Origin: Aphidius gifuensis
Taxonomy: Eukaryota > Arthropoda > Insecta > Hymenoptera > Braconidae
NCBI RefSeq assembly: GCF_014905175.1
Contig: NC_057790.1
Span: 4,712,001 to 4,776,000 of the forward strand
Reading direction: 5' to 3'
Length of the DNA: 64,000 nucleotides
Made by a program: the position numbers and the translations under genes. The notes beneath the pieces were generated by a model. The model was not told the origin of the DNA, ran no database searches, and saw nothing but the letters and a program-made list of their open reading frames with translations. Positions 36,056 through 48,941 of this stretch are shown one piece after another. Each line of letters opens with the position of its first letter. Position 1 is the stretch's first letter.

Positions 36056-36169
36056 GTGGTACAATCGTTTGCTGAAATCGCACTTTCATATGGTGTTCTG
36101 AATGGTTCAACGACAACAATGAACACTTGGCTCAGTGAATTCAATATCGTTGAGTATATTTTATTATAG
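36056..36169 (+). CDS. Candidate terminal exon C of a three-exon chain
   Basis: The acceptor is CCACCTTTTTCTGAGACACAG. Phase 0 reads VVQSFAEIALSYGVLNGSTT, then MNTWLSEFNIVEYILL and TAG. Composition is balanced. The phase agrees with exon B, so exons A-B-C encode about 110 continuous residues ending here. No protein family was recognised, and a 5' start exon is missing. Confidence 0.28.
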   Translation: MVQSFAEIALSYGVLNGSTTTMNTWLSEFNIVEYILL

Positions 36170-36907
36170 TATATCGTCTTTCAATTTCTTTGTTACCAGT
36201 AATAGTTGACTGAGCTTAACTAGAATAACTTGCTTGTAAATTTTATATGCATCGCTTTTTATAAATAGCTGTGATATAGAGGCAAATGTTTATGTCAATT
36301 GAAATTGTTGAAAGGTTCATTTATTCATTGATTTTATTTATTTATTATCATGTTATAACTTCAATGACATTACTAATGAAATATTTAATGGTGTTTCAAT
36401 TTAAATATTCTTCTAGTTTTTTTTTCATTTATTTTATCTTGTGTACTTTTAAAGATTTAACCTCTTATCCTTTTGACCTAACATAGTTATATTCTGACAA
36501 GCTATTTGCTATTCCAATAAGTAGAAAAATATTCGCACACTCTATGCCATTTATTTTTTAGCAAAAACTTTGTCTTTTAACATCTTTTAAACTTTTGATT
36601 TTTTTTATTTTCCCATTTATTCCAAGTGACTCTTAACTGGGGAAAAAAAAAATTTTCTTTTTAGATTAACTAACAAAGTTTTATCGTCACTTTACCAATT
36701 GAAACAAATTGATGCTCGTTTAGTATTTGTGTACTCTACTATTATTGCGTCCAGTCGAATTCACTGTGTCTTGATGGAAAAAAATTCAAAAAGTTGTATA
36801 TCTTGAAAAAAAATAAGGAAAAAAAAAAGAAATAAACCATTTAACCTTTTTTATTTTTACCCTTTTTTTTTGTTTTTTATTCTTTTTAAATTTTGTTTCA
36901 AGTGCAG
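36170..36907. other. AT-rich non-genic stretch
   Basis: Short frames and A/T homopolymers only, ending in the T-rich acceptor tract of the next candidate exon. Confidence 0.45.
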
Positions 36908-37058
36908 GCTACCGAAGATGAGTATCACGAGAAAAAGACTCATTGTGTAACAGCCCCACGAGTCCCGGAAGCGAGCTTTGGGGCCAATGTTTTTAAATAC
37001 AGTCTGGCAAATGCTAAACGTATACTCATTTTGCTTCCTCAAGAGGCAAACTCTCCAC
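36908..37058 (+). other. Candidate coding exon, 151 nt
   Basis: The acceptor TTTGTTTCAAGTGCAG precedes a GC-rich island. Phase 0 is open and reads ATEDEYHEKKTHCVTAPRVP, then EASFGANVFKYSLANAKRIL, a strongly protein-like sequence. The proposed donor CCAC|GTAATA is weak. With one base left over it can join to 37857, where the receiving frame reads IHFIWMFPIYPIDNSILK. The minus strand is also open from 37042. No family was recognised. Confidence 0.28.
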
Positions 37059-37856
37059 GTAATATTTTATTCTTGTTAATATCATCGCTTTCTTTAAAAT
37101 TCTTTTCTTTATCATTATTTCTTTTATTTATATATCTCTTTATTTTCTTTATTTCGTTATATGTTGTTCATATATTTTTTTATCTTTAGAAATATAAAAG
37201 TAGAAAAAATTTTTATTCATACACACCGGGTCACAGTAAAATGCAAATTTCCAAGTGCATTCGTGATTACAAATCTTATTCATTGAATATATAAATTAAC
37301 ACCGTGAATGGAGCATTTAAAAAAAAAAATTCTCATTGCGACTAATAAATAAAATGACATTAGTTAATAATTTGAAATAAAAATATTGAATATGAAGGTT
37401 GAATATTCCCTTGGACGTATAATGTCTTTGTCCAAAGTAAGATTGAGTGAATAACTAAATGCATGTGTATGTGTGTGTGTATATGTCTGATATTCATGTG
37501 AATAAGAATGTATTTTTAAGATGTTAAACTGGCACACGTTGTGTCATGATTGGAAAGATGATCGACCTGTCAGGGTAAAGGTGTTCAATCATCAATCATT
37601 TCTCGTGCTGTGAATTCGCTTAATTCAAGAGGTGTGCCTTAACGAAGTGAATCGATTTATAATCGATGATCGAAGTAATTGCAATCTTTCAAGTTTGAAT
37701 ATTCAGAAAATCCATGTCACCAACAATCTATAAAAAAAATATACATATATACTCATACAATCATATTCATTATGACGTTTATATGAATGCCTTATTCATT
37801 TTAAAAATGAATTTTATCATGATGATTAATTTTTTTCATTTTTTATTTTATTACAG

Positions 37857-38064
37857 GTATTCATTTCATTTGGATGTTTCCAATTTATCCTATCGACAAC
37901 AGCATCTTAAAAACATTGCATATATGTGTTCAATGTCTTCAAACAAGATGAGACATCTGTCGATACATTCATTGGTGCAAAAAAATAAAAAAATAACAAA
38001 AAAACGAAGAAGAAGAAGAAGAAGAGAAAAAACATTGGACAAATATAATTTTGCACGTGGGTGA
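37857..38064 (+). other. Candidate terminal exon
   Basis: The acceptor is TTTTATTTTATTACAG. Offset 1 reads YSFHLDVSNLSYRQQHLKNI, then a serine/histidine-rich part, a GAA-repeat-derived arginine run and a stop at 38064. Offset 2 is also open for about 30 codons and fits the phase of the exon at 36908. Which frame, if any, is used is unclear. Confidence 0.22.
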
Positions 38065-38272
38065 AGTCAATACACTCGCTTGTATGCCACACCCGAGTAT
38101 TGTGTACCACTTCAATATCTCGATGATGAGAAGCTCATCCCACACATTTTAGCTACCTTTGCCAGTAATGATATTATATATTTATTTATTTTATTTTTTT
38201 TTTTATCTGATGACAAACAGCAGACAAGCTTTTTTATAATCACTTAAGTAAAATTATTATTTATTTTTTCAG

Positions 38273-38338
38273 GATGATCCAAGTGGTTGACACCATTAAA
38301 AATCACCCCAAGTTTAACAAGAACTTTGAAAATTCATG
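38273..38338 (+). other. Candidate small exon, 66 nt
   Basis: The acceptor TTATTTTTTCAG and donor ATG|GTAAAATAC are good. Offset 1 is open and reads MIQVVDTIKNHPKFNKNFEN. The length is a multiple of three. It could be a coding cassette or a non-coding exon. Confidence 0.22.
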
Positions 38339-41300
38339 GTAAAATACACAGGCTTTTCATGCAAAAACAATTTGCTCTTAAAGATATATATATATATGAG
38401 AGAGCCAGGCAAATGATGATAGCTGTTAGCAACTTGTGGACGTGACATTTCTTTTGCTTTTATCCTTGCGTATATACACCAAGGGTGTGATATATCATAT
38501 CGTTATTTCAATGGACCCCTGGAGGCTTCAAGATTATATTAACTTGAAGATAAAAATAAATGAGAAACACCTCGTGTATATTCTTAGCCTGATATTTATT
38601 TGTAAAATTTGAAAACAACGTGACGATGTGATAATTTAAATAATTTTAACTTATTGAAGTGTGAATTTTTAACTCTACAAATATGCCAGTGAAGTGGTAA
38701 TTGTGATTAAAGTCATAAAAACTTGAAATGAAGATGAGAAAGAGTCATTGAAAAAGAAGAAGAAAAAGAAGAAAAAAAAAAAAAAATGAAGCATTTATGA
38801 GAAGGACATTTTAAATTGTACACCTGTCCAGTTGTGGAGGAGGTAGAAGCAAAGACTGAGGGGGCCCACAAGAGTAACTGTTATGCTCAAGTAATGAGGT
38901 ATATTACTGTTACGAGGCAGCTATATATAATGGCTCAGGCACAACATACAACGCATCGAAGTCCAGGCAAGTTATCTTTCTCACTCGTTCACTTTATTCT
39001 ACTACACAAACCATCCTTCTATACATTCCAAATTTATCCTTCAACATTCACGCGACTGAATTCTCCTTGTAGCATCATATTTTTATTTATTTTTATTTTA
39101 TTTTTATATATGACTCTCAGCAGACCAACTCCATATCCCACGACTCCATAACTTTTAGATACCCGCGGAAATTCAAAACTTCGTATCGTATTAATACTGG
39201 AATTTGTAAATTCTACGGTCTCATTTAATTGCTAGAGTATATATTTGAATTTTTATTTAAAATGCGTGTGAGAAACTCGTTATCATGATTTTCATAGCAT
39301 ATTATAATCAAAATATATATACTGAATCAAATTGGATCGCTACCAAGCACGTCAAACACTAAAGTTTAATTTTATCAAATATTTTTGGAACATTATTGTT
39401 CATCTACATAGAGAAAAAGTAAAACTTTTTATTTACCAACCAACTAATTTTATTTTCCTCGCATTGTTTACTCGACCGGAAATTGGATGAGCAAAAAACA
39501 AAAGAGAAAAATTTTATATTATTCTCTGCAAGTATAATATGTGCTCTCTCTCTCCCTCTATTTCCAAATGTTGACATAAAAAACAACTTTTATTGTTATT
39601 TTAATTATAATTAAATTCATATAACTCTCGGTAAATTTTACCATGTTTAGTAAAAGCTTTTTGAATGTATATTATGATGATTATCAGACCTAAAATTTCA
39701 TATTTCAATTTAACACTGCAAGTTGAGTATACTTACAGATATCTACATATATTAACGTATATATAGTTGTAATAAAATCAGAGTAAAAAAAATATTTTAA
39801 ACGCTATTCATGAGTATGCTTGTTCGCATTTTGAATTATAATGGTTTTAAGTAGTTGATGAGATGAGGGATGAGTGACTAGATCCAACTCAGAGCTACTA
39901 GTCGAGTCATGGATTTTCTACAGAAAACCCTTTTACCACATTCACATATTCTCTTTTATTTTTTTATCTCGTTGTATTGCCTCGTTACTCTTGTTACAAA
40001 GTGGACGATGAGTACGAAATTTCGTAATCGATGGTCACGATACTCGGTAACCAAGTCACGTATATATTCATTCTGAACTATTCGGATGTGACCTGGTGAA
40101 AGGCAAGTCTCTACTTGGCTGATTGCAAGCCAAAAAGACCTTAGTGCTGCGTCATATATACAAGCACAAAATGACTAAAAAAGTGACAAATACATTGGCA
40201 ATATAGAAATAAATAAAAAAGTCAAATTGTCAGACTGGCGTTAATGAGCTCGTCATGTTTCCTTGTGGGACTTGTCTACCTCCGGGAATATTCTTGACAA
40301 GTATATGCTAGATAAAATTATCAATGATACATTCATAAAATTTTAGCATTGAATTTAAATAATAATAATAATTATTATTATTATACAAAGCTAAGCATAT
40401 TTACATCACAATAATGATTTACAGATAAAAAAAAAAGTTAATTTTTAATCAAAATGGATTTAAAAATATACTAATCTCAAAATGATACTTAATTTGCATC
40501 AATAGAAGTCAAATTTAAATCCAAACAAATATAAATAAATAATAATAAAAATATTAATTCTTTGTATGTGAATTTCGTCTTTGACTGAAAACCGCCAAAA
40601 CCGTTATTCCCCATAACTCAGTAATAAATTTAAAAAAACCCATAATGTATATTATACAACAAATCCAATATACATTTCTCGTACATCATTTTGACATGCT
40701 CAAAATGTCAAAGAAAATTCATAATTACACCGTGTACAAGTTCTCCCATTACACGAAATAAATATATCCAACAAGACAACTAAAAGTATAAAGTATATGT
40801 AGAGAAGAAGAAGAAGAAATCGCACAATCGTCACCGGGACAGTTAACGAAAATCCACTTGGCGGGTTCTTTTGACGCTCTCACAGGCAAACTCGTCTGTT
40901 CATTGCAAAACATTCTTTCGTTTTGAATTTTTTTTTTTCTCTCTCTTCATTCTTGGTACAGTCAAAATCAAAATCAAAAACATAATCAAAGTCAAAATCA
41001 TCATCATCATCAACAACAACAAAATAGCCTCTATAATTTTTATTGATTTTTTTTATTTTTTATTATTTATTTTATTTGAAATTCAACTTGTACTTTAATG
41101 CACAAAACTTAAAGACGACAATCAACTACAGATACTCTTGGTTGAATATACTTATGTACAACAACTAGTTGTTTACTTGACTTTGCAAATTGACCAAAGC
41201 TATACAACCTCAAGGTGAATGTGTATTCTTCAACTAACTTGTAACTTGTATATATACTTCTCATTCTGCATTAAAGTAATTTCAACAAGAAAAGTATCAA

Positions 41301-42053
41301 ATCCTTACCTTTTTCTAGAATGCTGAATATACACAATAAAACATGAGATATATACAAAACCACTATTTGAAGTTGTAAACCTTGTTTCAATCAGACTTTG
41401 AGTTCACCTGTCTCATTGCTTTTTATTTTTCTTCTATACAAGTCCCGATCGTCTCGTTGTTACATGTTTTACACTATATTTTTCCTTTAAAGTTATACAT
41501 ATATAGGCCGATGGTTTTTGGCCTCAGGGGACTTTCTTACCAATGATTTTTGTCCAACACACGAAGCCATTTCTAGGTGGTGTGCTGATACATCGTGTGA
41601 GACCAACAAGTCTAAACCAGTCACCTTATCCGGTTAGAAAAGAAAAATAAATATTTATTTTATTTTTTCTTTTTATTTTTCCATTCACTTGTATGTTGGA
41701 CATCCGGTTGTGATGTTTTTTCCAAAAGCAACAAGACATAAAAAGTGTTAAAAAAATAAAAAATAAAACAACTAGATCATCATGTCTACTATATGTATAT
41801 AGTTACTGAATCATGTTGAACAAATAACTGACCAATATTATAATAAGTTTTTCTATATATATTATATGATAAAATAAATAAAATTAATTTTTATTCGATT
41901 GCGGTTGGAGTTGTCTATATACCATTGAAGTGGACAGTGAAGAAATTGGTTTATTTACCATCGTTTTATCCAATTATCATGGTCTCAAGTGGATATGGTT
42001 TAAATGTCCATTCGTATATTCAATGCATATTCCTTCGAGGCAAGAGGTATATC
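38339..42053. other. AT-rich non-genic stretch
   Basis: Contains a TA microsatellite near 38384-38398, AAG/AAGA tracts near 38750-38785 and 40805-40820, and a perfect palindrome of AAT then ATT repeats at 40360-40384. ATG frames at 38816-39151 and 40871-41098 are weak. No gene or transposon was identified. Confidence 0.45.
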
Positions 42054-42076
42054 GACAACAACAACAACAACAACAA
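42054..42076 (+). repeat. (ACA)n microsatellite
   Basis: About seven to eight ACA units. This explains the poly-valine run seen on the opposite strand. Confidence 0.9.
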
Positions 42077-45000
42077 TGTTTGAATTTGCACAACTGAAGA
42101 TGCTAAACGTGAATGAGATGATGATGCAGGGGTAATGGGCAGAGAGAAAGAGAAAAGAGAAACAAAGACAAGCAAGGTAAATAGGGTATCGACCAAGAGT
42201 CGGACCGTGTAATTGATTCAGTTGAGCAAAACAATGAGCTTCTATATATGCTGGATTCGTATATATATACATAGAATCATTCTCTTATCTATATATACGA
42301 TATATTCGATTTTGCATTGGACATCATCAGAATCAAATTCGTCACAGTTAATTTTATTTCATCTACAAATTGTTTCTCAACAGGCAAGTTTATGTTTAAC
42401 ATTATTTTTCATATTTTTTTTATCAAAGATAAGTAGTTTTTTCCGTTATTATATATTTTGTTTTGTTTTTATTTTCGGTGCTACTTTTAGAGAGACATTA
42501 ATGATGAAAAAAAAAAGGAAAAAAAATGTTAATACAAGAGTTACAAAGACAAAAGTTTTATTTCTGTCGAATTTTTTACGCAGTCATCAGAAGGGTCCAG
42601 ATTTTCATTTGAAAGCTTTTCATATACACATACACATTGAGTAAATATATAGATATTTTATTATATATGGCTCCAGCAATGCAGATAATGCATCTAGTAA
42701 AATGTACAAAGCCTGTCTCCCAAAGGATTGGTGCGCACGAACAAAGGTATAAGAACTGGACTTTTATCATAATAATCCAACGTGCATGTCCAGTGGGTAT
42801 TTTTTCATTTGTTGTCTGTAGATTTGTTTTTCCTTTATATTTTTTATTTATTTTTTTGTTCTTTTTTCTCTATTATACTTTGATTGTTTATTTTATTTTT
42901 TATTTTTTCCAACTATTATAATATTTATCTGGCATAAAAAAAAAATAGCAGTTTATGACTGAAATAATTTATTTTCATATGATTATATTATTTCAGTTGC
43001 GATAGTAAATATATCAGTATGATTATGTTTCAGTCAACACCTTCTTCATACCAAGATAGTTAATGCATTTTGCTCCATATATTTTCAACAATGTTGTTTG
43101 TGGTGACTGTTTAAATTTATTTGTGGGACAAATTTAAAGACATTGGTAGCACCATCTGTACTCACAGCTAGAAAGCTGTCTACCGTTAATTCACCCACAC
43201 ATCTCAGTCGACAACAGTAGCTATTCTTAGAGAATTTTTTTTATTTAAAAAAAAAAACAAAACAAGAAGAATCTACACAATTTCCCAGGTAAAAAAGTTT
43301 TTTTTATTACTTTTTAAACTTAATTTTATTAGGCTATTAAAAAATATGAATATTTTAATGTATGTTAAGAATTTAATATCACGCACGTTCTTATGGATAT
43401 TATAAAGTTTCAAAGACTTTTGATGACATGACACTTGCTCTGTCAGTAAAATTTTTCTTGCTTTTTTTTTATTACTATTACTATGAATTTATTATTGTGA
43501 CTATTGTCATTTATATAATAGTTCTTTCAACTTTTTTTTTTCTTCATTCTTTATTTTTTTTTTTATTAGATCTTGAAAAATATTTTATACTACACATACG
43601 CACTTGTAAGCCATTGCGTGCCTTTGCATATTTTACAAAAGGATAAAAAAAAAAAAAATGCATTATACAACATTTTTTCTCCCCTCATTAATAAATCAAT
43701 TTTACAAGTACGTATATGCAAAATACCTCAAAAGAAAAGTCATTATTATTCTTTGGGTCGATATTTAAAAATCGGGTCAAGAGAAACAATGTATGCATAA
43801 GCTGATTACACATTCGTCAATTCTACTACAGAAAGTACGACAAGTGTTGGGGTGAATTGCACTCAATAATTCCCTCATCAACAAAACAAAGTTTTTCTGG
43901 GCAAACAAGAGAAGGTAAAAGAGTAGATTATAAAAAAAAAAAAATAATAATAAGAAAAAAAAAAAACAACAAACAATGAGATAATGGAAATCGTTTAGAC
44001 TATATAAGAGAACAATTTTGCAATTGCAAATATCTCGTTGCCTGACATTATAAACATCTCAAGTATTATTTAAACTGGGTGAAGAGAAAAATAAAAATAA
44101 AAAAAACTACTTTCCCACGAAGTTATATGTCGCAAAGCGATAATGGGAGATTAGTGTCATTGCAAATTTCGGAATATAGAATTGATGGGGTCGATCGATA
44201 TCATATTCAAACTGATATATTCTCAACTGCACAGTACTCAGCAACGTGCACTGCATGCCTAGATATACAACGTCAACAATTCATATAATGCAGGTATACC
44301 AACAACAACATACAGCATAAAATTAATAAATCAAAGACATGTAAATCTCAACTTTTTGAATAGTTAAAAAAGAGACAATAGTTTAATAATACTTTTTTTG
44401 TATTAAAAAGATATAGAAATGGGTTAATGTGACATATAAATTTACGATTATAAAACAATAAAATATCCACGTGTATAAAAAATAGACTAGGGCGCAGTTA
44501 AAACATTTTATTTTGTGATCATCTTTCTTCAACAGTGTATCATTAAACTATAAATCGTTCAACAGATCTCTCACGATTTCAAGAGATATACATTTATATA
44601 ATTTTGTAACACAATACAAATATTTTTATTTTTTATTTTTCTCTGATATATGTTGCATTTGATCCTGCGAAAAAAAATACCCGCAACAATAAAACAGTGA
44701 TAAAAAAAAGAAAGAAAAAAAAAACTGCTTATGGTACTGAGCAATCTTTTGCCAATTTACGTTTATGATGTTGGCTATTTTCTGCCTACTGTTTTCATCC
44801 AACCTTTAAAGATCTGTATAAACCATACTATCAACTATTGCAAATATACATTGCAGTGTATGCGCGCACACATAGTAGAAACAACTTGAGTTATCCAACA
44901 TCCAACCAAGTATATGCAACCTTGAAGTAGTTTTGCTTCTAGCCCTTGGAAATTACCGATCTTTATCATCGTCACGATTTACGATTTGATGCTAAGATGA

Positions 45001-48000
45001 TTATTGAATGCCTTGGTATCTTTCATATCCTGAAGTACTTGGTGTAAATAAACAAGCCAGACAAACAACACCCCTTGTATCGTCTGTATGTATGTCATTG
45101 ATATAATCCTTGATTTTATCATAGGTATATACACAAAGATATATTTTAATTTTTCCTTTATTCAACTTGTATTTATACTTGAATATAAATAAATAATAAA
45201 AATAAAAGATTTATAATAAAATATGATGACCGATGCTAAGTTTGTTAGATTAATTGCATATTGCTCATGTTGAACGATAAGTAATTATTTCACATGGCAT
45301 AGGGTAATGGCATCTTCTGCACAAGTGGTTAGATTTTAACTGGACGACTGGTTATAACGGAAGCGTTTGAAGTGCCAGCAACTATGTATTTATGAAATCT
45401 TGTACAGCATATTATATTATATACCACTATCATATAGTAGTTTACAGTCTACACTGTGAGATGTTGCTTGGTCCCAGCATGTGAAACCATCTTCAAGCAA
45501 CTATTTTATTTTTATTTTTTACTTTTCTTGTTTGCGTTCTTGGCGATTGAGTGAGACTCGTAATACAAAATACACCAACAACGGCGCCTACTCGTTAACT
45601 AGCTGAATAAGTACTTGTTGGAAATAGGCAGAAGCTATGTGAAATATAAATATAATATATATATATATTTATATGTACATGTCGAGAATCATGGAAAAAA
45701 AAAGGTGGCTGGTATGCAGGCTTGAGCAATCGGTATAGCTCACCACCATCTAACACAAGAATATCACATTTACTATCACACCACGTGCCGATTTTTTTAC
45801 TTTTTCAACTTTTTTTTATTTTTCATACTCATATAGGTGCACTTAAATGCCACCTTATATGCTTCATGTCTTTAAATTTATATTTTATCTTTTTTTTTTA
45901 TTTTTTATTTTTTTTTACATTACCCACTTGTGTTCTGTTTAATGCATAACGAGGAGATGAGTTTTTTCTTTTTTCTATTTTTGCTATACGTACCTGCAAC
46001 AAAATAAAATATAAAGCAATGTTTTAGTATTGAATTAATATGACATTAAAAAATTTAAATTCAAGTTATTTCAATTGGTATATATTGTGTTGAGCATGAT
46101 GGTATTTTATATTTATTTATATAATTGTTATAGACATTTTGCCAGTTAATTGGTGTCAATAATAATATTAAGATGAAGCAAGTGATGGTTTAAAAAAAAT
46201 TCACACCCTTAACTTGTTACAGTGTGATTATATTGCGAGACTAACTAGCTATTATTTTTTATTTATTTATTTTTTACTTGTGTTTGTTCAATGTAAACAG
46301 AAGAAGAAGAAGAAGGAAAATGGAAAGGAGAGTAGTAAAGGATCGTCGTACTTGCATATAATATATGACCTTGTGGTTGTACTACTTGCACGTCACCAAT
46401 GAACGGATGCCGACACTGTCTCAGCCACAAGCATTAGACATGAGACATTTTTATTGCAGCTTACCACAAATATTATTATAGATGATTTTTTATTTCATCA
46501 TAATTATACGTGTTAAGCTCTTATGGTCTGTTAATTAATTGCTTGATATCTGTTTTTGATTTACACGTTATTGGAGCTATTAAAAAATATATGGTAAGTA
46601 CTTTTAATACTATAAGTATATATATAAATAATAATAAACAATAAAATTAATTAGTTTATTATTGAACAAATAAGTTTTTTTATAATACGGCTTATCAAAT
46701 TAATATCAATTTAGAGAAACTTTATAATTGATACAAATTGAAAATGAATATCCTGCTATTCATTGTCAATTAATTTAAATATCAACTTGAAAATTTACTT
46801 AATATACACATGGTGTCAATATGGTATAGATTAAATTTAATCTTGACTTTGCTTCAAGTGAAATTGAAACTATTTAATAAGTTATTAAGAGCATAGGGAG
46901 GAAATGATATTTGAAGTTTGCGTGAGAACTTAATTTGAAGTTGGTATAGAAATGCAGCCAACCTTCAGCTCTTTCACACCTCTTGGCCCCCTCGAGAATT
47001 TTTTTTTTTTTTTCTCTTAATCATCATCAAATTTATTATTATACGTTCATCAAATATTATGATGATGATTAATGATGTCAAGAAATTCCACGATTTCATA
47101 AAATACATAAATACGTGAGAGAGCCGAACAATGATTCATGTACAAGCACATTTTTAGCTTTATAAGGTATTAAGGTGTAGAATTCACGATGTTTCATAGT
47201 GTATATGACACACATACCCACACATTTTGTTTATCGAGGTATATGTGGCACACTTGAAATAATAGTACACAAAACAAGGAAGGTTTCATCAGGAAATAAA
47301 AGATGACGAGTGTGCTTATGGGCGCGAAAGGGAATCTTTTAATACGACTCGCAGATGTATCATGTGGACGTTTGTGTCAGATAAGGCAAAAAGAGAATTA
47401 AAAAAAAAAAGTAATAAAGAATAAAAAATGTTCCGTAAAAGAGTCTCACTTAAAAAGTAAAATAGCAGTAAAGAAACTATAAAGAAACGAGTGAACCAAG
47501 AGAGACATGACACACGAGTATACTTACACTCTTGTAAAAAATCATCAAAGTATGTATGTATAAAATTATATTTGATAAAAAAAAAATATAGCCATTGTAA
47601 TATGCTGGTATTTAATGATCATACAAGTGAAATAGTTTACGATCTTTCTGTATTTATTGGAGATAATAACTGCTTAAAGAAAACTAAAACGTCTTCGGCT
47701 TTGCTGGTCTGATAACTAACAAGCGAATGCTCGTACTCTTTCAATGCAAAATAAATATTTTAAATATATACACATATATTTGCAAATATGATATTTAAAA
47801 AAAATCGCAACATCTTTAATGCAACATCAAATTGAATTAAAAGCTTGCATACCTGAAAAGTATTTTTTTTTTTTTTTTTTTTTTTAATACACGTAAAATG
47901 GAGGTTTATTTTATAATAATTTCTGATTTAATAGTTATAAAAATATGTATACCATATATTGTTAGGGATATATATAAAAGAATCTTAAAAAATCATCTAC

Positions 48001-48656
48001 AAAAAAAAATTTCATGTTTTTTACTGTACATGATTTTTTTTTTTTTTTTTATGTTAGTTTGTTGTTGGCTCGTGAGTTGAGCTTTGTGTGTAGACTTTTC
48101 GACTAAGTTCGTAATTCAGCAAGAAGATAGTTGCTTTGTATGATGCATGCCGCATTTTGCGGACATCCGAGATTGTCATGTACAAGTTTCTCATACGCAT
48201 TCTGTGTATTCGCATGTGTCACCCTTTCACGCGTGTCTACTTTACTTATAAAACATATTTTTATCTTTATGAATATGTATAGAAAATAACAGAATAATCA
48301 AGTAAAAAAAAAAAGTTCAACGTCGGTTAAAATTCTTGTTGCAGTCTAGTCATATAGTCATTGAGTATATAATTCTAAAAAAAACTTTGTTCCGAGTATA
48401 AGCGAAAGAAAAAAAGGGCCCACGCAAACTTGTATATTTTATATTCGTATACACGTGTTTTATAAAATATATTTTATATAAATTCATAGAATTGTACAAC
48501 TGGGTACACGGTACGTTAACCACATTCGTATATTCATAAAAAAATCGGCAAAAAAAAAAAGATGACAGGCCCGTTTAATATCTGATTCATTTGTTATTAT
48601 TACGAGGGGTTAAAGTTGGTTGGCATCAGTGAAAGTTTTCATCAGGGGGATGATAA
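42077..48656. other. AT-rich non-genic stretch
   Basis: The only sizeable frame, 42213-42644, lacks an ATG at its start (first ATG 42234) and is rich in I/F/S from A/T sequence. On the minus strand near 45994 there is a good acceptor (TTTTGTTGCAG) followed by about 25 open codons, unsupported otherwise. TA and GAA microsatellites lie near 45655-45670 and 46300-46316. A 24-base T run occurs at 47862-47885. Confidence 0.4.
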
Positions 48657-48941
48657 ATGAAGGAAACAAATATATATGTATATAAAATATTCTTTTTCTG
48701 CTGCAGCCACAAAGTATTCAATGTGTCTCGACGACATTTCGAATTTCTTTTTTTTCATGGAAAATGTTTTATGACGCTAATGTCGCGACAATGCATACAA
48801 TGCTTTTTTCCTACAAATTTATTCATATTTTTTTATCTTTATTTTTATATTCTTTTTTTTTTTTTTTTACTATGCGATCAAGCCTCAATCGCCTCAACAC
48901 CAACGACAAATATCTTTCCAGATCTTGTCACTGAGCCATAA
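48657..48941 (+). CDS. ORF of 94 residues with hydrophobic segment
   Basis: ATG-initiated. The middle reads SHKVFNVSRRHFEFLFFHGK, followed by a cysteine-containing part, a long F/I/L-rich stretch that would span a membrane, and a polar tail SIASTPTTNIFPDLVTEP. The hydrophobic stretch is encoded by T runs, so it may be compositional. A possible acceptor (CTGCTGCAG) at 48706 would instead make part of this an exon. Confidence 0.17.
   Translation: MKETNIYVYKIFFFCCSHKVFNVSRRHFEFLFFHGKCFMTLMSRQCIQCFFPTNLFIFFYLYFYILFFFFLLCDQASIASTPTTNIFPDLVTEP

Noticed and set aside
42213..42644. 143-codon + frame
   Set aside because: TTG start, with I/S/F-rich sequence explained by base composition. The internal ATG at 42234 does not improve the case.
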